From positions 124,001 to 188,000 of the forward strand of contig CAVUCE010000022.1 of the NCBI GenBank assembly GCA_963739985.1: a stretch of DNA of 64,000 nt. The letters are read 5' to 3'. The position numbers were made by a program, and so were the translations under genes. The notes under the pieces were generated by a model. The model was not told the origin of the DNA. It searched no databases and saw only the letters and a list, made by a program, of their open reading frames with translations. Source of the stretch: CAVUCE01 sp963739985. Lineage in GTDB: Bacteria; Bacteroidota; Ignavibacteria; Ignavibacteriales; Ignavibacteriaceae. Positions within the stretch are counted from its first letter, which is position 1; the number at the start of each line of letters is the position of its first letter. Below, in pieces: positions 47,020 to 58,188 of this stretch.

Positions 47020-50000
47020 CTACACCCAGTTCGTGTTTATTAAATCTTCGACAATAATCTTCTCTATTGGAAACTTTAATATAAATGTACTTCCTCCTGC
47101 TTTACCCGCAGACGGATCTGCAGGTATGCTTTTCAAAATTATTGTTCCGCCCATTAATTCCATGAATTTTTTCACTAATGTTAATCCCAGGCCGGTTCCT
47201 TCAAAACTTCTACCGTATCCCTCGCTTGCCTGTCTAAATGGCTCAAAAATTGTTTCTTGAAGAGCTTGGGGCACCCCTATACCGGTATCCCGGACTTCTA
47301 TTATCGCATTATTTCTATCTGTCTTAGCCGTTAAAGTTACACTCCCTTTATCAGTATATTTTATCGCGTTGTTTAATAGATTATTTATTATGGAAATGAA
47401 CATGTTTTCGTCTACAAACGCATCTAATTTCTCTTCCTCTGTTTCCAAAGTTAATAATAAGTTTTTTCCTTCGGCTGCTGCTTTGAATAGGTTTATTTGT
47501 TCTTTTACTATTTTTATTAAGTCATACATTTTAAAATTATTCTGTTGTCTTTCAGATTCTATCTTGGAAATATTTAATATGTTGTTCAAAGTATTGTTTA
47601 ATCTCCGACCGCTAGTCTTTATCGTTGATACCATTTCAATTAAATTCGGATCTTGAAGCTCATTTATTAAAAACTCGGCATATCCCAAAATGCCTATAAG
47701 GGGAGTGCGAAGCTCATGACTCATATTAGCCAGAAAATTGGTTTTTAGCCTATTCATTTCTTCAGCTTTTTCTTTTGCTTCTATCAGTTCTCGCTCAGCA
47801 TGCTTACGCTCGGTGATATCCTGACTTACTCCATAGATTTTATAGGTGCGTCCCAATTGATCTTTCAGCACTTTAAATTGAACGGACACATAAGCTATAT
47901 CCCCGTTCTCTCGAAATGCTCTAACTTCTGATTTTCCTAAATAATCTATTTCCAGTGATTCTTTTGCTTCTTGCAAAGCATTGGTTATCAATTCTAGATC
48001 ATCAGGATGTACGAATTTCAGAGCAAATTCATCCATACTCATTATATTACCATCCTGCTTTTCGCTTGATGAGCCGTGTACCAAACTGAAATACTGATCA
48101 TTAAGAATAACATTGCCCGAATCAACATCATATTCCCAATATCCCAGTTTTGCAATTTCTGCTGCAGTGTATAAATCTGATTCCAATTTTTTTCGCTCTA
48201 AAATTTGCCCCATTCTTTCAGCAATTTGGTTCAGCAGTTCTCTTTCTTCTTTTAAAAACGGACCTTCATCAACTTCTTCCTTCTCTTCCAGGTAGAAAAC
48301 TTCAACGATACCTCTTAATTTTCCATCAATCATAATGTTGGCCGACATTTTCCACGCGGTCTCTCTATAGTTTGTAGTTTGATATTCGTTCTTATATAGT
48401 ACAATTCTTGCACAGCATATATCGGAATATTGCCATCCGGGGGGTATTGAATTAACGACTTGGTTAAACATTTTATCTAACGAAATATCAGTTGTTTCAA
48501 AGATCGATGCGATAGTGTATAAACAAGTTAGTTCTTTTACCCTCTCATTGAGGCTGTAAGTAAGAATTTCTTTTTCCTGTTCAAGCTGCTTACTCTCGGT
48601 GATGTCTCTAGCTATACCCAATACTAAAGTATTATCTTTTATTTTTACCGGGTAAGTACTTATTTCAACTGTAACTTTTGATCCATCTTTCCGATCTAAC
48701 ACAAATTCATCGGGGCCGGTAGCTTTACCAACTAAATTTTTAGCTAATAGTTTTGCTGCTTTTAATATTTGAATTGGAGACAAGAGATTTAACTTGAAAA
48801 AACTCTTTCCGATTAACTCATCACTTTTATAACCCAACAATTTCTCTGCTGCAATATTTCCGTTAATAAAATTGCCTTTTAAATCATTTATATAATACGC
48901 TTCCGGCGCATAATCAAAAATAATCTTGAACATTTCTTCTGAACTTCTCAACTTCTCCTCTACAAGTTTGCGCTCGGTAATGTTACGGACTACCGCAACA
49001 ATATAATCACGCTCAAGCTTTACATACTTAATATTTATTTCTACGGGAATTTCAGTTCCGTCCTTTCTACTATGCATTCCCTCTACAAGTAAACTGCCTG
49101 AATCACGAATCAATTTTATGCGTTCGGGAAAATTATCCTCGGTTAAATTCGGATCAATATTATATAGTTTTAATGATAGAAATTCCTCGCGCGTGTAGCC
49201 GAGTTCCCGGTATGCTTTTTCATTACAATCCAGAAAGCCGCCTGTTTCCAGGTCAATAAGTTCAACGGAATCGTTAGATTGATCGATCAATGTGCGGAAC
49301 AATTTTATTTTATCGATAGCTTCTTTTTGTGAGGTTATGTCTGTAAAGAATCCGATATTATGTTTCCTATCGTCAATATAGACAATCGCATTATAAATGT
49401 TTGCGAAGAATATTTTTCCGTCTTTTCTCAGGCAGGGAATATCAGCGGAGAATGGCCTTTCTGCCTGGGCTTGTGACTCAAACTCAGAAATTACAAATTC
49501 CAGGATTTCCGGGGGATGCATATCTTTAATACTCAAACCAATCATTTCTGGTTCTGTGTACCCGAACATCTGACATATCGCTTTGTTTGCAAGTTTATGC
49601 TTTTTTGTTTCAACATCAACTACTAAGATTCCTTCAGCAGCACTCTGGAAAAGCAGCCTGTATCTTTCTTCCGAGGCGGCCAATTTTTTCTCGGCAATTT
49701 TGCGGTCGGTTATATCACGTACTAAGGCAATAACTTCGTCTTTGCCGCTTGTTACCATTCGTGCTTCATAATCACGCAGCCCGAGTTCCGGAGAGGGCAT
49801 TTGGTATTCGAATTCTTGAATCTCTCCGCTATTCAGAGATTGCAGAATATACTTGTCTCCCAGATCGGCAAATTTAGGAGATAAAATGTCTCTAAAGTTT
49901 TTACCGATGATTGTCTCCCCGGATTGGCCATAAAGATCTGCTTTGTCGGCTTTGTAGTCTAGAAAGGTTCCCTCGCGATTCACGCGGAATATCAAATCAG

Positions 50001-51642
50001 GAATCGCATTCAATAGCGCTTTCATCTCTAATTCGCTCTCTCTAAGTTCAGCCTCAGCGAGTTTGCGGCTAGTAATGTTTCTTAAAATTCCAAGAGACAT
50101 TCTCTTCCCCTGCAACATCAAAGTAGAAAGGGATAATTCAACTGGAAATTCATCTCCATTTTTTTTGATGGCGCTTAATTCTAGAGTTTTACCAATAGCA
50201 TTTCCTTCTCCGGTTACTAGGTATTTTGTAAAATTTTTATAGAAATCGTTAAAAAAACGTTTTGGCACAATTAACTCATGAACAACTTTACCCTTGATTT
50301 CTGAACTAGTATACTGGAATAATTTTTCGAAAGCTTCATTCCAATAGAAGAATTTTCCTTCATCGTCCATCATTATAATTGAATCTTGAGCTGATGTGGC
50401 GAGTTTTCTAAATTTTTCCTCGTTCTCAAATATTGCTTCTTCAGCAAGTTTGCGATCAGTGATATCTGTAAAATTCTCAAGAAGGAGTTTTCGGCCTCCC
50501 AAATTTATTTGGGTTACCGTTTTAAGAATTGGGATTCTTTTACCTTCTTTACCTATCAATATACGCTCGGAGTTGTCCATCATTTGACCAAGATCCGTAA
50601 CCGGACATTTTCCTATTTCTGCCGGGCAGATGTATTTGTGGCAGTTGCTCCCGATAATTTTTTCTTTCTTTTCGCCGATCATTCTAATAGCTTCCGAATT
50701 AACATCTTCAATTGTGTGCGTTTCCGGATCAACAATTATAATTCCTGTTGATATTGCTTCAAGAATATTTCGCGTTTTGGTTTCACTCTCACGCAAAGCT
50801 TCTTCAGTTAGTTTGTGCATGGTAATATCTTGCGCAATTGTTGCAACAATCTTGTTTCCTTCCTTATCAAATATATTTGACGAATTCCATAGGACGGTTT
50901 TAATATCTTTATTTTTTGTTAAAATATCTATTTCGATAATTTCCGATTTATCATCACTTATATTATTTTTTATCAGTTCAAGCGTTAAATCAATTTTATC
51001 TTCCGGGAAGAGAATATCAATTTTTTTATTTATTATTTCGGCTGAAACATAACTGATTAGTTTTTCAAATTCATGGTTGAAACGTTTTATAACAAACGAA
51101 GAGTCCCAGATAATAATTGGTGCGTGCGCGTGATCTAGAAGAATGTCAAGGTACTCGCTTGTAATGCGGTTCTTTTCACTTAGCGATTTTTCAATACCTC
51201 GACGTTCTGTAATATCCTCAATGGCAAGAAGAATTATCTTTTCTTTTCCAAAAGCCCTTTCAATCTGACGCGCGTTTAAAAGCATTACACGTTTGCCGAT
51301 TGAGGAAAAATCGTGTTCAACTTCATAGTTATTGAATGTTGTTTTTTCGGGAAGGATTGTCTCAAGTAGTTCTTTCAGTTTAGGAATATCCCACTGGTGA
51401 TTACCAAGTTCGTATATTGACTTTCCAATCGTTTTATCGGAGTTTACCTTAAAGAATTTATAAAATGAACGGCTGGCTGTAACAACTTTTAAATCTTGAT
51501 CCAGTATAAGTAAAGGTTCACGAACCGTGTTAATAATATTCTCAGCGAATTGACCGGTCTCATCGCCGAAATTCAATTTAATTTTCAAAGGAGGGGGATT
51601 ATTCGCTAAATTTATATCTCCCTTTTTTAAGACTTTTTTCAT
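47020..51642 (-). CDS. Giant multi-PAS/GAF sensor histidine kinase
   Basis: 1540 aa, soluble. A first PAS of the type shared with the CheB-CheR fusion (about 30-150: NIINTVREPLLILDQDLKVV), then about eight further PAS/PAC units each ending DITERK-like. A GAF-like domain (about 1055-1175) and one more PAS come next. HisKA has NRLKTNFLANMSHELRTPL, and the HATPase has NAIKYTD, DTGIGV and GTGLGLTLVKKF. It integrates several cytoplasmic signals and passes phosphate to the regulator at 46616. Its first ~280 and last ~230 residues are nearly identical to the neighbouring kinase 52135-55051, while the middle differs. Confidence 0.92.
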   Translation of the reverse strand: MKKVLKKGDINLANNPPPLKIKLNFGDETGQFAENIINTVREPLLILDQDLKVVTASRSFYKFFKVNSDKTIGKSIYELGNHQWDIPKLKELLETILPEKTTFNNYEVEHDFSSIGKRVMLLNARQIERAFGKEKIILLAIEDITERRGIEKSLSEKNRITSEYLDILLDHAHAPIIIWDSSFVIKRFNHEFEKLISYVSAEIINKKIDILFPEDKIDLTLELIKNNISDDKSEIIEIDILTKNKDIKTVLWNSSNIFDKEGNKIVATIAQDITMHKLTEEALRESETKTRNILEAISTGIIIVDPETHTIEDVNSEAIRMIGEKKEKIIGSNCHKYICPAEIGKCPVTDLGQMMDNSERILIGKEGKRIPILKTVTQINLGGRKLLLENFTDITDRKLAEEAIFENEEKFRKLATSAQDSIIMMDDEGKFFYWNEAFEKLFQYTSSEIKGKVVHELIVPKRFFNDFYKNFTKYLVTGEGNAIGKTLELSAIKKNGDEFPVELSLSTLMLQGKRMSLGILRNITSRKLAEAELRESELEMKALLNAIPDLIFRVNREGTFLDYKADKADLYGQSGETIIGKNFRDILSPKFADLGDKYILQSLNSGEIQEFEYQMPSPELGLRDYEARMVTSGKDEVIALVRDITDRKIAEKKLAASEERYRLLFQSAAEGILVVDVETKKHKLANKAICQMFGYTEPEMIGLSIKDMHPPEILEFVISEFESQAQAERPFSADIPCLRKDGKIFFANIYNAIVYIDDRKHNIGFFTDITSQKEAIDKIKLFRTLIDQSNDSVELIDLETGGFLDCNEKAYRELGYTREEFLSLKLYNIDPNLTEDNFPERIKLIRDSGSLLVEGMHSRKDGTEIPVEINIKYVKLERDYIVAVVRNITERKLVEEKLRSSEEMFKIIFDYAPEAYYINDLKGNFINGNIAAEKLLGYKSDELIGKSFFKLNLLSPIQILKAAKLLAKNLVGKATGPDEFVLDRKDGSKVTVEISTYPVKIKDNTLVLGIARDITESKQLEQEKEILTYSLNERVKELTCLYTIASIFETTDISLDKMFNQVVNSIPPGWQYSDICCARIVLYKNEYQTTNYRETAWKMSANIMIDGKLRGIVEVFYLEEKEEVDEGPFLKEERELLNQIAERMGQILERKKLESDLYTAAEIAKLGYWEYDVDSGNVILNDQYFSLVHGSSSEKQDGNIMSMDEFALKFVHPDDLELITNALQEAKESLEIDYLGKSEVRAFRENGDIAYVSVQFKVLKDQLGRTYKIYGVSQDITERKHAERELIEAKEKAEEMNRLKTNFLANMSHELRTPLIGILGYAEFLINELQDPNLIEMVSTIKTSGRRLNNTLNNILNISKIESERQQNNFKMYDLIKIVKEQINLFKAAAEGKNLLLTLETEEEKLDAFVDENMFISIINNLLNNAIKYTDKGSVTLTAKTDRNNAIIEVRDTGIGVPQALQETIFEPFRQASEGYGRSFEGTGLGLTLVKKFMELMGGTIILKSIPADPSAGKAGGSTFILKFPIEKIIVEDLINTNWV

Positions 51643-51654
51643 TATTGTAACCTA

Positions 51655-51705
51655 ATATTAACTTTTAATTGATTTTCGTAAAGTGAATGTAAACTTACCT
51701 TCTTC
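51655..51705 (-). pseudogene. Tail fragment of a kinase gene between the two cassettes
   Basis: These ~50 bp (TTAACTTTTAATTGATTTTC and on) match 55064-55114, where they encode the last residues TFTLRKSIKS of the kinase ending at 55067. Here no kinase body is attached. It marks the junction of a tandem duplication. Confidence 0.7.
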
Positions 51706-51718
51706 ATTTCCTGCACTG

Positions 51719-52144
51719 CTATATTTTTAGAAATTGTACTAAAACTTTTTCAATTAATTCCTTAAGTTCCTTAAATTCAAAAGGCTTGGATATATAGTGT
51801 GTTAGTCCTTCAGAAAGAAAAAATTCGTTATCGCCTTCCATAGCGAATGCAGTAATAGCTATATATGATTTACCGTTATTATTTTTAATTTTCTTCAGTT
51901 CCTTTGTCGTTTGAATTCCATCCAATTTCCCGGGAAGCCCGATATCAATCAAAAATGCAGCATAATCATTATCCGCAGCTTTTTTTAAAGCATCTTCTCC
52001 ATTGCTCACACTGTCAATATCATATTTGTATTTTAATACCCTTTTAACCACGTCTACTGTTACTATGTCATCTTCAACTAACAGCAATTTTATTTTTGGG
52101 TTTTCACTATTTTCTTTCATATCATTCATAATAATTATGACCAA
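51719..52144 (-). CDS. Receiver-only response regulator
   Basis: 141 aa. Receiver domain with VEDD, phosphoacceptor D in FLIDIGLPGKLDG, AITAFAME and YISKPF. Its start overlaps the end of the kinase fragment 52135-52851 by 10 bp, so translation is coupled. It is a paralogue of the 46616 regulator; the last 60 residues are almost identical. Confidence 0.92.
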   Translation of the reverse strand: MVIIIMNDMKENSENPKIKLLLVEDDIVTVDVVKRVLKYKYDIDSVSNGEDALKKAADNDYAAFLIDIGLPGKLDGIQTTKELKKIKNNNGKSYIAITAFAMEGDNEFFLSEGLTHYISKPFEFKELKELIEKVLVQFLKI

Positions 52145-52851
52145 TTTGTTTTTATTAAAATTTCAGGAATATTTTTATGTATAGGCAACTTTATTATAAA
52201 AGTACTTCCGTTGCCCGGTTCACTTTTAAGAATTATTGTACCGTTCATAAAATCCATATATTTTTTTACTAAGGTTAAGCCCAGACCGGTACCTTCAAAA
52301 CTTCTGCTGTATCCCTCACTTGCCTGTCTAAATGGATCAAATATAATTTCATGTGAATCCTCAGCAATACCGATACCGGTATCTGTAACATTTATTATCG
52401 CATACTCCTTTTCCCGTTTTGCGTTTAATATTATCGCTCCAATTTCTGTGTATTTTATAGCATTGTTTAAAAGATTATTTATTATAGAAATGAACATGTT
52501 TTCGTCTACAAACGCATCTAATTTCTCTTCCTCTGTTTCCAAAGTTAATAATAAGTTTTTTCCTTCGGCTGCTGCTTTGAATAAGTTAATTTGTCCTTTT
52601 ACTATTTTTATTAAGTCATACATTTTAAAATTATTCTGTTGTCTTTCGGATTCTATCTTGGAAATATTGAGTATGTTGTTCAAGGTTGAATTCAACCTTT
52701 CACCGCTGGTACCTATAGCTTTTGCCATTTCAATTAAATCTTTATCCTTTAACTCACCCGCCAATAACTCAGCATACCCCAATATTCCTATAAGCGGAGT
52801 ACGAAGCTCATGACTCATATTAGCCAGAAAATTGGTTTTTAGCCTGTTCAT
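52135..52851 (-). CDS. Kinase core (C-terminal part of frameshifted kinase 52135-55051)
   Basis: 238 codons from an internal ATG. HisKA box TNFLANMSHELRTPL and full HATPase (NNAIKYTE, DTGIGIAED, GTGLGLTLVKKYMD). This is the catalytic end of the kinase whose sensor part is 52898-55051. Between them the frame is lost by one extra base near 52925-52935: removing one A of TTAAATATAC restores GLIYGSCRDITERK, a normal PAS end. All catalytic residues are present. Confidence 0.88.
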   Translation of the reverse strand: MNRLKTNFLANMSHELRTPLIGILGYAELLAGELKDKDLIEMAKAIGTSGERLNSTLNNILNISKIESERQQNNFKMYDLIKIVKGQINLFKAAAEGKNLLLTLETEEEKLDAFVDENMFISIINNLLNNAIKYTEIGAIILNAKREKEYAIINVTDTGIGIAEDSHEIIFDPFRQASEGYSRSFEGTGLGLTLVKKYMDFMNGTIILKSEPGNGSTFIIKLPIHKNIPEILIKTNWS

Positions 52852-52897
52852 TTCTTCGGCTTTTTCTTTTGCTTCGATGAATTCTTTCTCTGCTTGT

Positions 52898-55051
52898 TTA
52901 CGCTCTGTAATATCGCGGCAGCTGCCGTATATTTAATCCATTTGGCAGCAATACTGCGTTTAAATCTACAGGCACAAAAGTATTGTCCACCTTCCTAAGA
53001 GAAATTTCTGTAAAAAGACGACCCTTGCCAGCCACTTGTCTGAAATACTCAGTATACTTTTCAACTTCATCCGGCGGAGTTAGATCTTTAATGTTCATGG
53101 TCGTAAGCTTAACCTGAGTATAACCCAGTAAACCGGAAGCGGCCTGATTTGTATAAACATAATTTCCCTGTGTATCCGTGATGAAAATAGCGTCAGCCGA
53201 ATTCTCGGTGATGATTCGAAATTTTTCCTCACTTTCTTTAATTTGTTTTTCATTTGTTACTCTTTTAAAAGCAATTCCAATTGTCGCGCCGATTTCTTCC
53301 ATCGTCTGAATCAGTTCTAATGTAAACATGTTGGTACGTTTATCATTTAGTTGAAGTAAACCCATTACTTCGTTGCTGGAATAAACCGGAATTAAAGCTA
53401 TAGATTCATAACCTTTCATGTTACAGCCGTTGCATATGTTGGTTTGTCGCTCTTTCTTAGGAGTGGATGAGGCATACAGTTTTGTTGTGGAATTAGTCCA
53501 AAAACTTCCCCCCTTTGTATAAAACGGGAGTGACGGATCAGTGTGACCGGAGATTATATTACCGCACAAACATTCCATAATTGGGTTGCCGGTAGAATCG
53601 CAAATTAGATTGCCGTCCAAATCTTTTGTGCAAAGAGATTTTTCCTCCTCAACAAAATCAGCGGGGAATCCATTAGTTTCGTAATAAGGATAATCTTCAT
53701 CATCCTTGAAACGAATGCCTATAACTTCAACCCCCGTAAATTTTTTAATATTTTCCAATATATTTTTAACTAATAGCATCCAATCATTCGGTCTGTTCAA
53801 TACTGACAATATAGATGATACAAAAGCCCGTCTTTTTTTTGTTTGTATGCGTTCGGTGATATCACGAATACTACATTGGATTACTTCATTTCGATTTACC
53901 TTATAAACATTGCTCACGAACTCAACATTAATACGGGAGCCATCAGCCGTTTCAAGAGGCAGGTCTTCATAACGGACATATTCTTTCTGCTGCAGTTCCA
54001 GAAATTTTTCTTTATTAGCGGCAATATCTTTGAAGAATCCGATTTCCCATATTTCTTTTTCAATGAATTGTTCTTTTGAATAGCCCAACAACTCAATTAA
54101 AAATGGATTCACATCGATAATCTTTCCTGTTTTTGAGTTAAGAATTAGAATCCCGTCTTTTGCCGATTCAAATAGTCGTCGATAGCGTGTTTCTAAAATT
54201 GTCAGAGCTTCCTCTGTCTGTTTACGGCTTGTAATATCCTGCGCTATGGTTGCGACTATATTTTCACCTTCTTTATCAAGGATATTCGCCGAGTTCCATA
54301 AGACAGTCTTAATTCTATTGTCTTTTGTTAAAATATCTATTTCAATAACTTCCGAATCTTCGTCACTAATATTATTTTTTATTAACTCAAGTGTAGAATC
54401 AATTTTATTTTTTGGGAAAAGAAAATCTATCTTTTTATTTTGCATCTCGGCCGAATTATAACCGCTGAGTTTTTCAAATCCATGGTTGTACCGTTTTATA
54501 ATAAATGAAGAGTTCCAGATAATAATTGGTGCATGTGCATGATCCAAAAGTATTTTTAGATACTCCTCGGTTAAACGGCTTTTTTCACTTAGCGATTTTT
54601 CAATACCTCGTCGTTCTGTAATATCCTCAATGGCAAGCAGTATTATCTTCTCTTTCCCAAAAGCCCTTTTAATTTGCCGAGCATTTAATAACATTACACG
54701 TTTGCCGATTGAGAAAAAATCGTGTTCAACTTCATAGTTATCGAATGTTGTTTTTTCGGGAAGGATTGTCTCAAGCAGTTCTCTCAGCTTAGGTATATTC
54801 CACTGGTTATTACCAAGTTCATAAATTAACCTTCCGATTGTTTCATCGGAGTTTACCTTAAAGAATTTATAGAATGAACGGCTGGCTGTAACAACTTTTA
54901 AATCCTGATCCAGTACAATTAAAGGTTCCCGTACGGTATTAATAATATTCTCAGCAAATTGACCGGTGTCATCTCCGGAATTCAATTTGATTTTCAAAGG
55001 AGGGGGATTATTCGCTAAATTTATATCTCCCTTTTTTAATACTTTTTTCAT
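52898..55051 (-). CDS. PAS/GAF sensor part of frameshifted kinase
   Basis: 717 codons. First PAS (about 28-150) nearly identical to that of the 47020 kinase, two more PAS domains (about 160-400), a GAF domain (about 410-585) and a last PAS that breaks at NIRQLPRYYRA*. The GAF has an unusual cysteine group (CTKDL, ICDS, ECLCG, CNGC) and FYTKGGSFWTNSTTKL, which may bind a metal or act as a redox switch. The intact gene would be 52135-55051, about 970 aa, followed by regulator 51719. Confidence 0.88.
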   Translation of the reverse strand: MKKVLKKGDINLANNPPPLKIKLNSGDDTGQFAENIINTVREPLIVLDQDLKVVTASRSFYKFFKVNSDETIGRLIYELGNNQWNIPKLRELLETILPEKTTFDNYEVEHDFFSIGKRVMLLNARQIKRAFGKEKIILLAIEDITERRGIEKSLSEKSRLTEEYLKILLDHAHAPIIIWNSSFIIKRYNHGFEKLSGYNSAEMQNKKIDFLFPKNKIDSTLELIKNNISDEDSEVIEIDILTKDNRIKTVLWNSANILDKEGENIVATIAQDITSRKQTEEALTILETRYRRLFESAKDGILILNSKTGKIIDVNPFLIELLGYSKEQFIEKEIWEIGFFKDIAANKEKFLELQQKEYVRYEDLPLETADGSRINVEFVSNVYKVNRNEVIQCSIRDITERIQTKKRRAFVSSILSVLNRPNDWMLLVKNILENIKKFTGVEVIGIRFKDDEDYPYYETNGFPADFVEEEKSLCTKDLDGNLICDSTGNPIMECLCGNIISGHTDPSLPFYTKGGSFWTNSTTKLYASSTPKKERQTNICNGCNMKGYESIALIPVYSSNEVMGLLQLNDKRTNMFTLELIQTMEEIGATIGIAFKRVTNEKQIKESEEKFRIITENSADAIFITDTQGNYVYTNQAASGLLGYTQVKLTTMNIKDLTPPDEVEKYTEYFRQVAGKGRLFTEISLRKVDNTFVPVDLNAVLLPNGLNIRQLPRYYRA

Positions 55052-55066
55052 TATAGTAGCCTAATA

Positions 55067-57992
55067 TTAACTTTTAATTGATTTTCGTAAAGTGAATGTA
55101 AATTTCGATCCTTTTCCTTCTTCACTCTCCACCCAAATCTTACCTCCATTTTTTTCAATAAATTCTTTACATAGCAGTAAGACCCAAACCTGTGCTTGGT
55201 TCGCCGTCTGTTCCTTTGGAACTTACTTTCTCTTCTATCTTGAATAGTCTCTTAATATTTTTTTCGGATATTCCAACTCCATTATCCTCAATCGACACTT
55301 CAATTGTTTCATTGTCAGATGGTTTGGAATTAATAATAGTTTTTCCGTCCTTTCTCGTGAATTTGATTGCGTTGGATAATAGATTTCTGAGTACAGTTCT
55401 TATCATTTTTTCATCTGCATAAACTTTTTGTATATCATAAATTTCATTAATAATCTTGATCCTTTTTTGCAATGCCCGCTGGTATATTGTTTCTATGCCT
55501 TGCGAAACCATCTTCGACAAATCGGAATCTTTCGGATTAAAATTGATAGCACCCTTCTGTATTTGCGCCCACTCCAGTAAATTTTCCAGAAGTTTATAAA
55601 GACTGCGCGCAGATTCGTTTAATGATTTACTATAATCTGCAAATTCAACAAGTGAGAAAGTTTCGGTTTTATCAGCCATTAATGCTGTTAAATTTAAAAA
55701 ACCGTTGAAAGGGCTTTTCAAATCGTGAGCTATGATAGAAAAGAATTTGTCTTTTTCAGTGTTTAGTTTTATAAGCTCTTTATTGCTTCTTTTAATTTCT
55801 TCTTCAGCTTGTTTGCGATCAGTAATGTCAACAAATGATCCTATTGTTTTTTTAGTTTTTAACATGGTGACGGACATTAGAGCATGTCTTATTTCACCTT
55901 TTTTGTTGTAGATATTAAATTCATATTTATCAGGGACATCATTCGCATTTATCAGTCTTCTACGGTTATATTCTTTTAAGCGTTCACGATCTTCCGGTGA
56001 TATTTGATCTGTCCATCTCGTGCCAATAATTTCTTGCCTGGTATAACCGCTAAGTTTACAAAATTCATCGTTAACCATTGATACCATTGTATCCGGCTCT
56101 GCTATAACCATAGCCGCCGAGTTATTTTCAAACATTGATCGAAAATTTTCTTCGCTTTCCCGTAAAGCCTCCGTAGCACTTTTGCGTTCGGTAATATCAG
56201 TATGCATTCCCACCAATCCCACAATTACTCCATTCGCATCAGTTATCGCATCCGCCCGCAGCGATATATCGAATCTACGCCCGCTCTTTGATAACATCTC
56301 CACTTCTCCGTTCCACGTTCCGCCACCCATAATTATATCGAATACCTTTTGGCCAACATCGTTGTTCACATAAATCGCAGTACCTCCGCCAGCCGCTTCA
56401 ATTTCCTCTATAGTATATTCAAAAATTTCTGTAAACGCCTTGTTGTGATAAAAGTGATGTCCTTGAGAATCAGACATGCAGATAGCATCACTTGAACTCT
56501 CTACTGCCTTATTAATTCGAAGTATTGTCTCTTCCATCCGCTTGCGATCGGTGATATCCTGGTTAACCCCGAGCGCCTTAATAGTACGATTATCTACATC
56601 TTTCTCAATACGAATATTGGCTGAGAAGTAGCCTATCTCACCTGGTGCATAGATTACACGGTATTCCATATAAGAATTATAAGCCGGATCCGGAGTTTCT
56701 AACGCTTTCCGAAGTTCCTTTGCAATCATTTCCCGGTCATCAGGGTAAATATACTTTTGTGCGAATTGCCCGGAAGACATGGTATAACCGCCTTCTTGTT
56801 CTGCTGTTGTATTAAATAGTGAGAAGGATTGATCCGGAAAAGTAAACCGGTCGAGAACACAGTCATATTCCCATGTACTGAGTTTGGCAATCTTCATAGC
56901 ATCGGTTAACTTGGCTTCGCTTTCGCGCAGAGCATACTCTATATGCTTCCGTTTAGTAATATCAAGCCCAACGCTGGATAAACCTACAATTTTTCCTTCC
57001 ATGTAAATTGGATTAATTAAAAAACTAAGCCAGCCTTCTTTTCCTGATTTTGTTATTATCCGAACATCAATGCTTTTGTTTGGCGTGGGATTCTCGATTT
57101 GCTCTGTAAAAATTGTATGAGTTTTTGCACGGCTTGACGGATGAACAAACTTTAAATAAAATTTCCCGAGTAATTCATGATTTGTCATTTCAAGTATTTT
57201 ACAGGCCGCCTCATTAAGATAGGTAAATATACCGCGGCGGTTAGTGCTGAACAGAATTGCCTTTGTTCCTTCAACAATATTGCGGAACTTCATTTCGGAT
57301 ATATTTAATTCATCTTCAGCACGTTTGCGATCCGTTATATCGCGTACAACTGTTATTACTTCGTCTTTGCCGCTGGGTACCATGCGGGCTTCATAGTCAC
57401 GCAAGCCTCGCTTTAGAGTTATCATTTGGTATTCAAATTCCTGAAGCTCTCCGCTGTCCAGGGTTTGCCGGATGTATCGGTCTATCAAATCTGCAAACTC
57501 AGGGGGAGTGATGTCTCTGTTCTTTTTGCCGATGATTGACACTTCGGATTGCGCGTAGAGTTCTGCGCTATCAGCTTTATAGTCCAGGTAGATTCCCTCA
57601 CTGTTCATCCGGAATATCATGTCGGGATTTGCATTCAGAAGCGCCTTTGTTCTTCTTTCGCTTTCTTTAAGTTGTAGTTCAGCAAGTTTACTTTCTGTAA
57701 TATCCTGGCAAGTACCAAAAACACGTTTTGGATTACCTTTGTCGTCCAGTTCTATAGTGCTTTTTTCGTGAATCCAGCGGATTTCCCCGCTTGACGTGAT
57801 AGTACGGAAATCAAAGTCACCGCCTTTACGCTCTTCCAATGACTTCATGATAAGTTCTTGAACCATTTTACGGTCTTCCGGAATCGGGGTTGTTAAAAAA
57901 GTTTCGATAGTGACGTCAATTGAGCTGTTGTGGAGATCGAAGATTTTATACATTTCATCCGACATTGTACCTGTGTTTTCGGCAAGGTCCAA
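55067..57992 (-). CDS. PAS repeats and kinase core (C-terminal part of frameshifted giant kinase)
   Basis: The main frame covers 55167-57992 (941 codons from an internal ATG). Six or seven PAS/PAC domains are followed by HisKA with FFSIIAHDLKSPF and a HATPase that stops at STGLGLTAM*. One extra base near 55178-55182 causes this stop. In the next frame LLCKEFIEKNGGKIWVESEEGKG and TFTLRKSIKS continue to a stop at 55067. The kinase core is close to that of the 60534 kinase (RALQKRI, EEKVSSKGTDGE). Upstream the gene continues, also out of frame, into 58189-60333. Confidence 0.85.
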
Positions 57993-58188
57993 TTCCCAAC
58001 TGCCAATGCGTCCTATTTGCTGTGCTTCTTTTAATCGTTCTTCACTTCTCTTTAATTTATTTTCTGCAATTTTCTTTTCCGTTATATCCCTGTGTATGCC
58101 GACATTGCAAATTCTGCCGTCAATCTTAGTTATTACAGAGGTGATTTCTGTGTCTATAATGCTGCCGTCTTTTCTTTGACACGGAATT

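Noticed and set aside
52211..52813. 200-codon plus-strand open frame
   Set aside because: Antisense to the HisKA/HATPase region of the kinase; Ser/Phe-rich translation typical of a shadow frame. A similar shadow occurs opposite the paralogous kinase.
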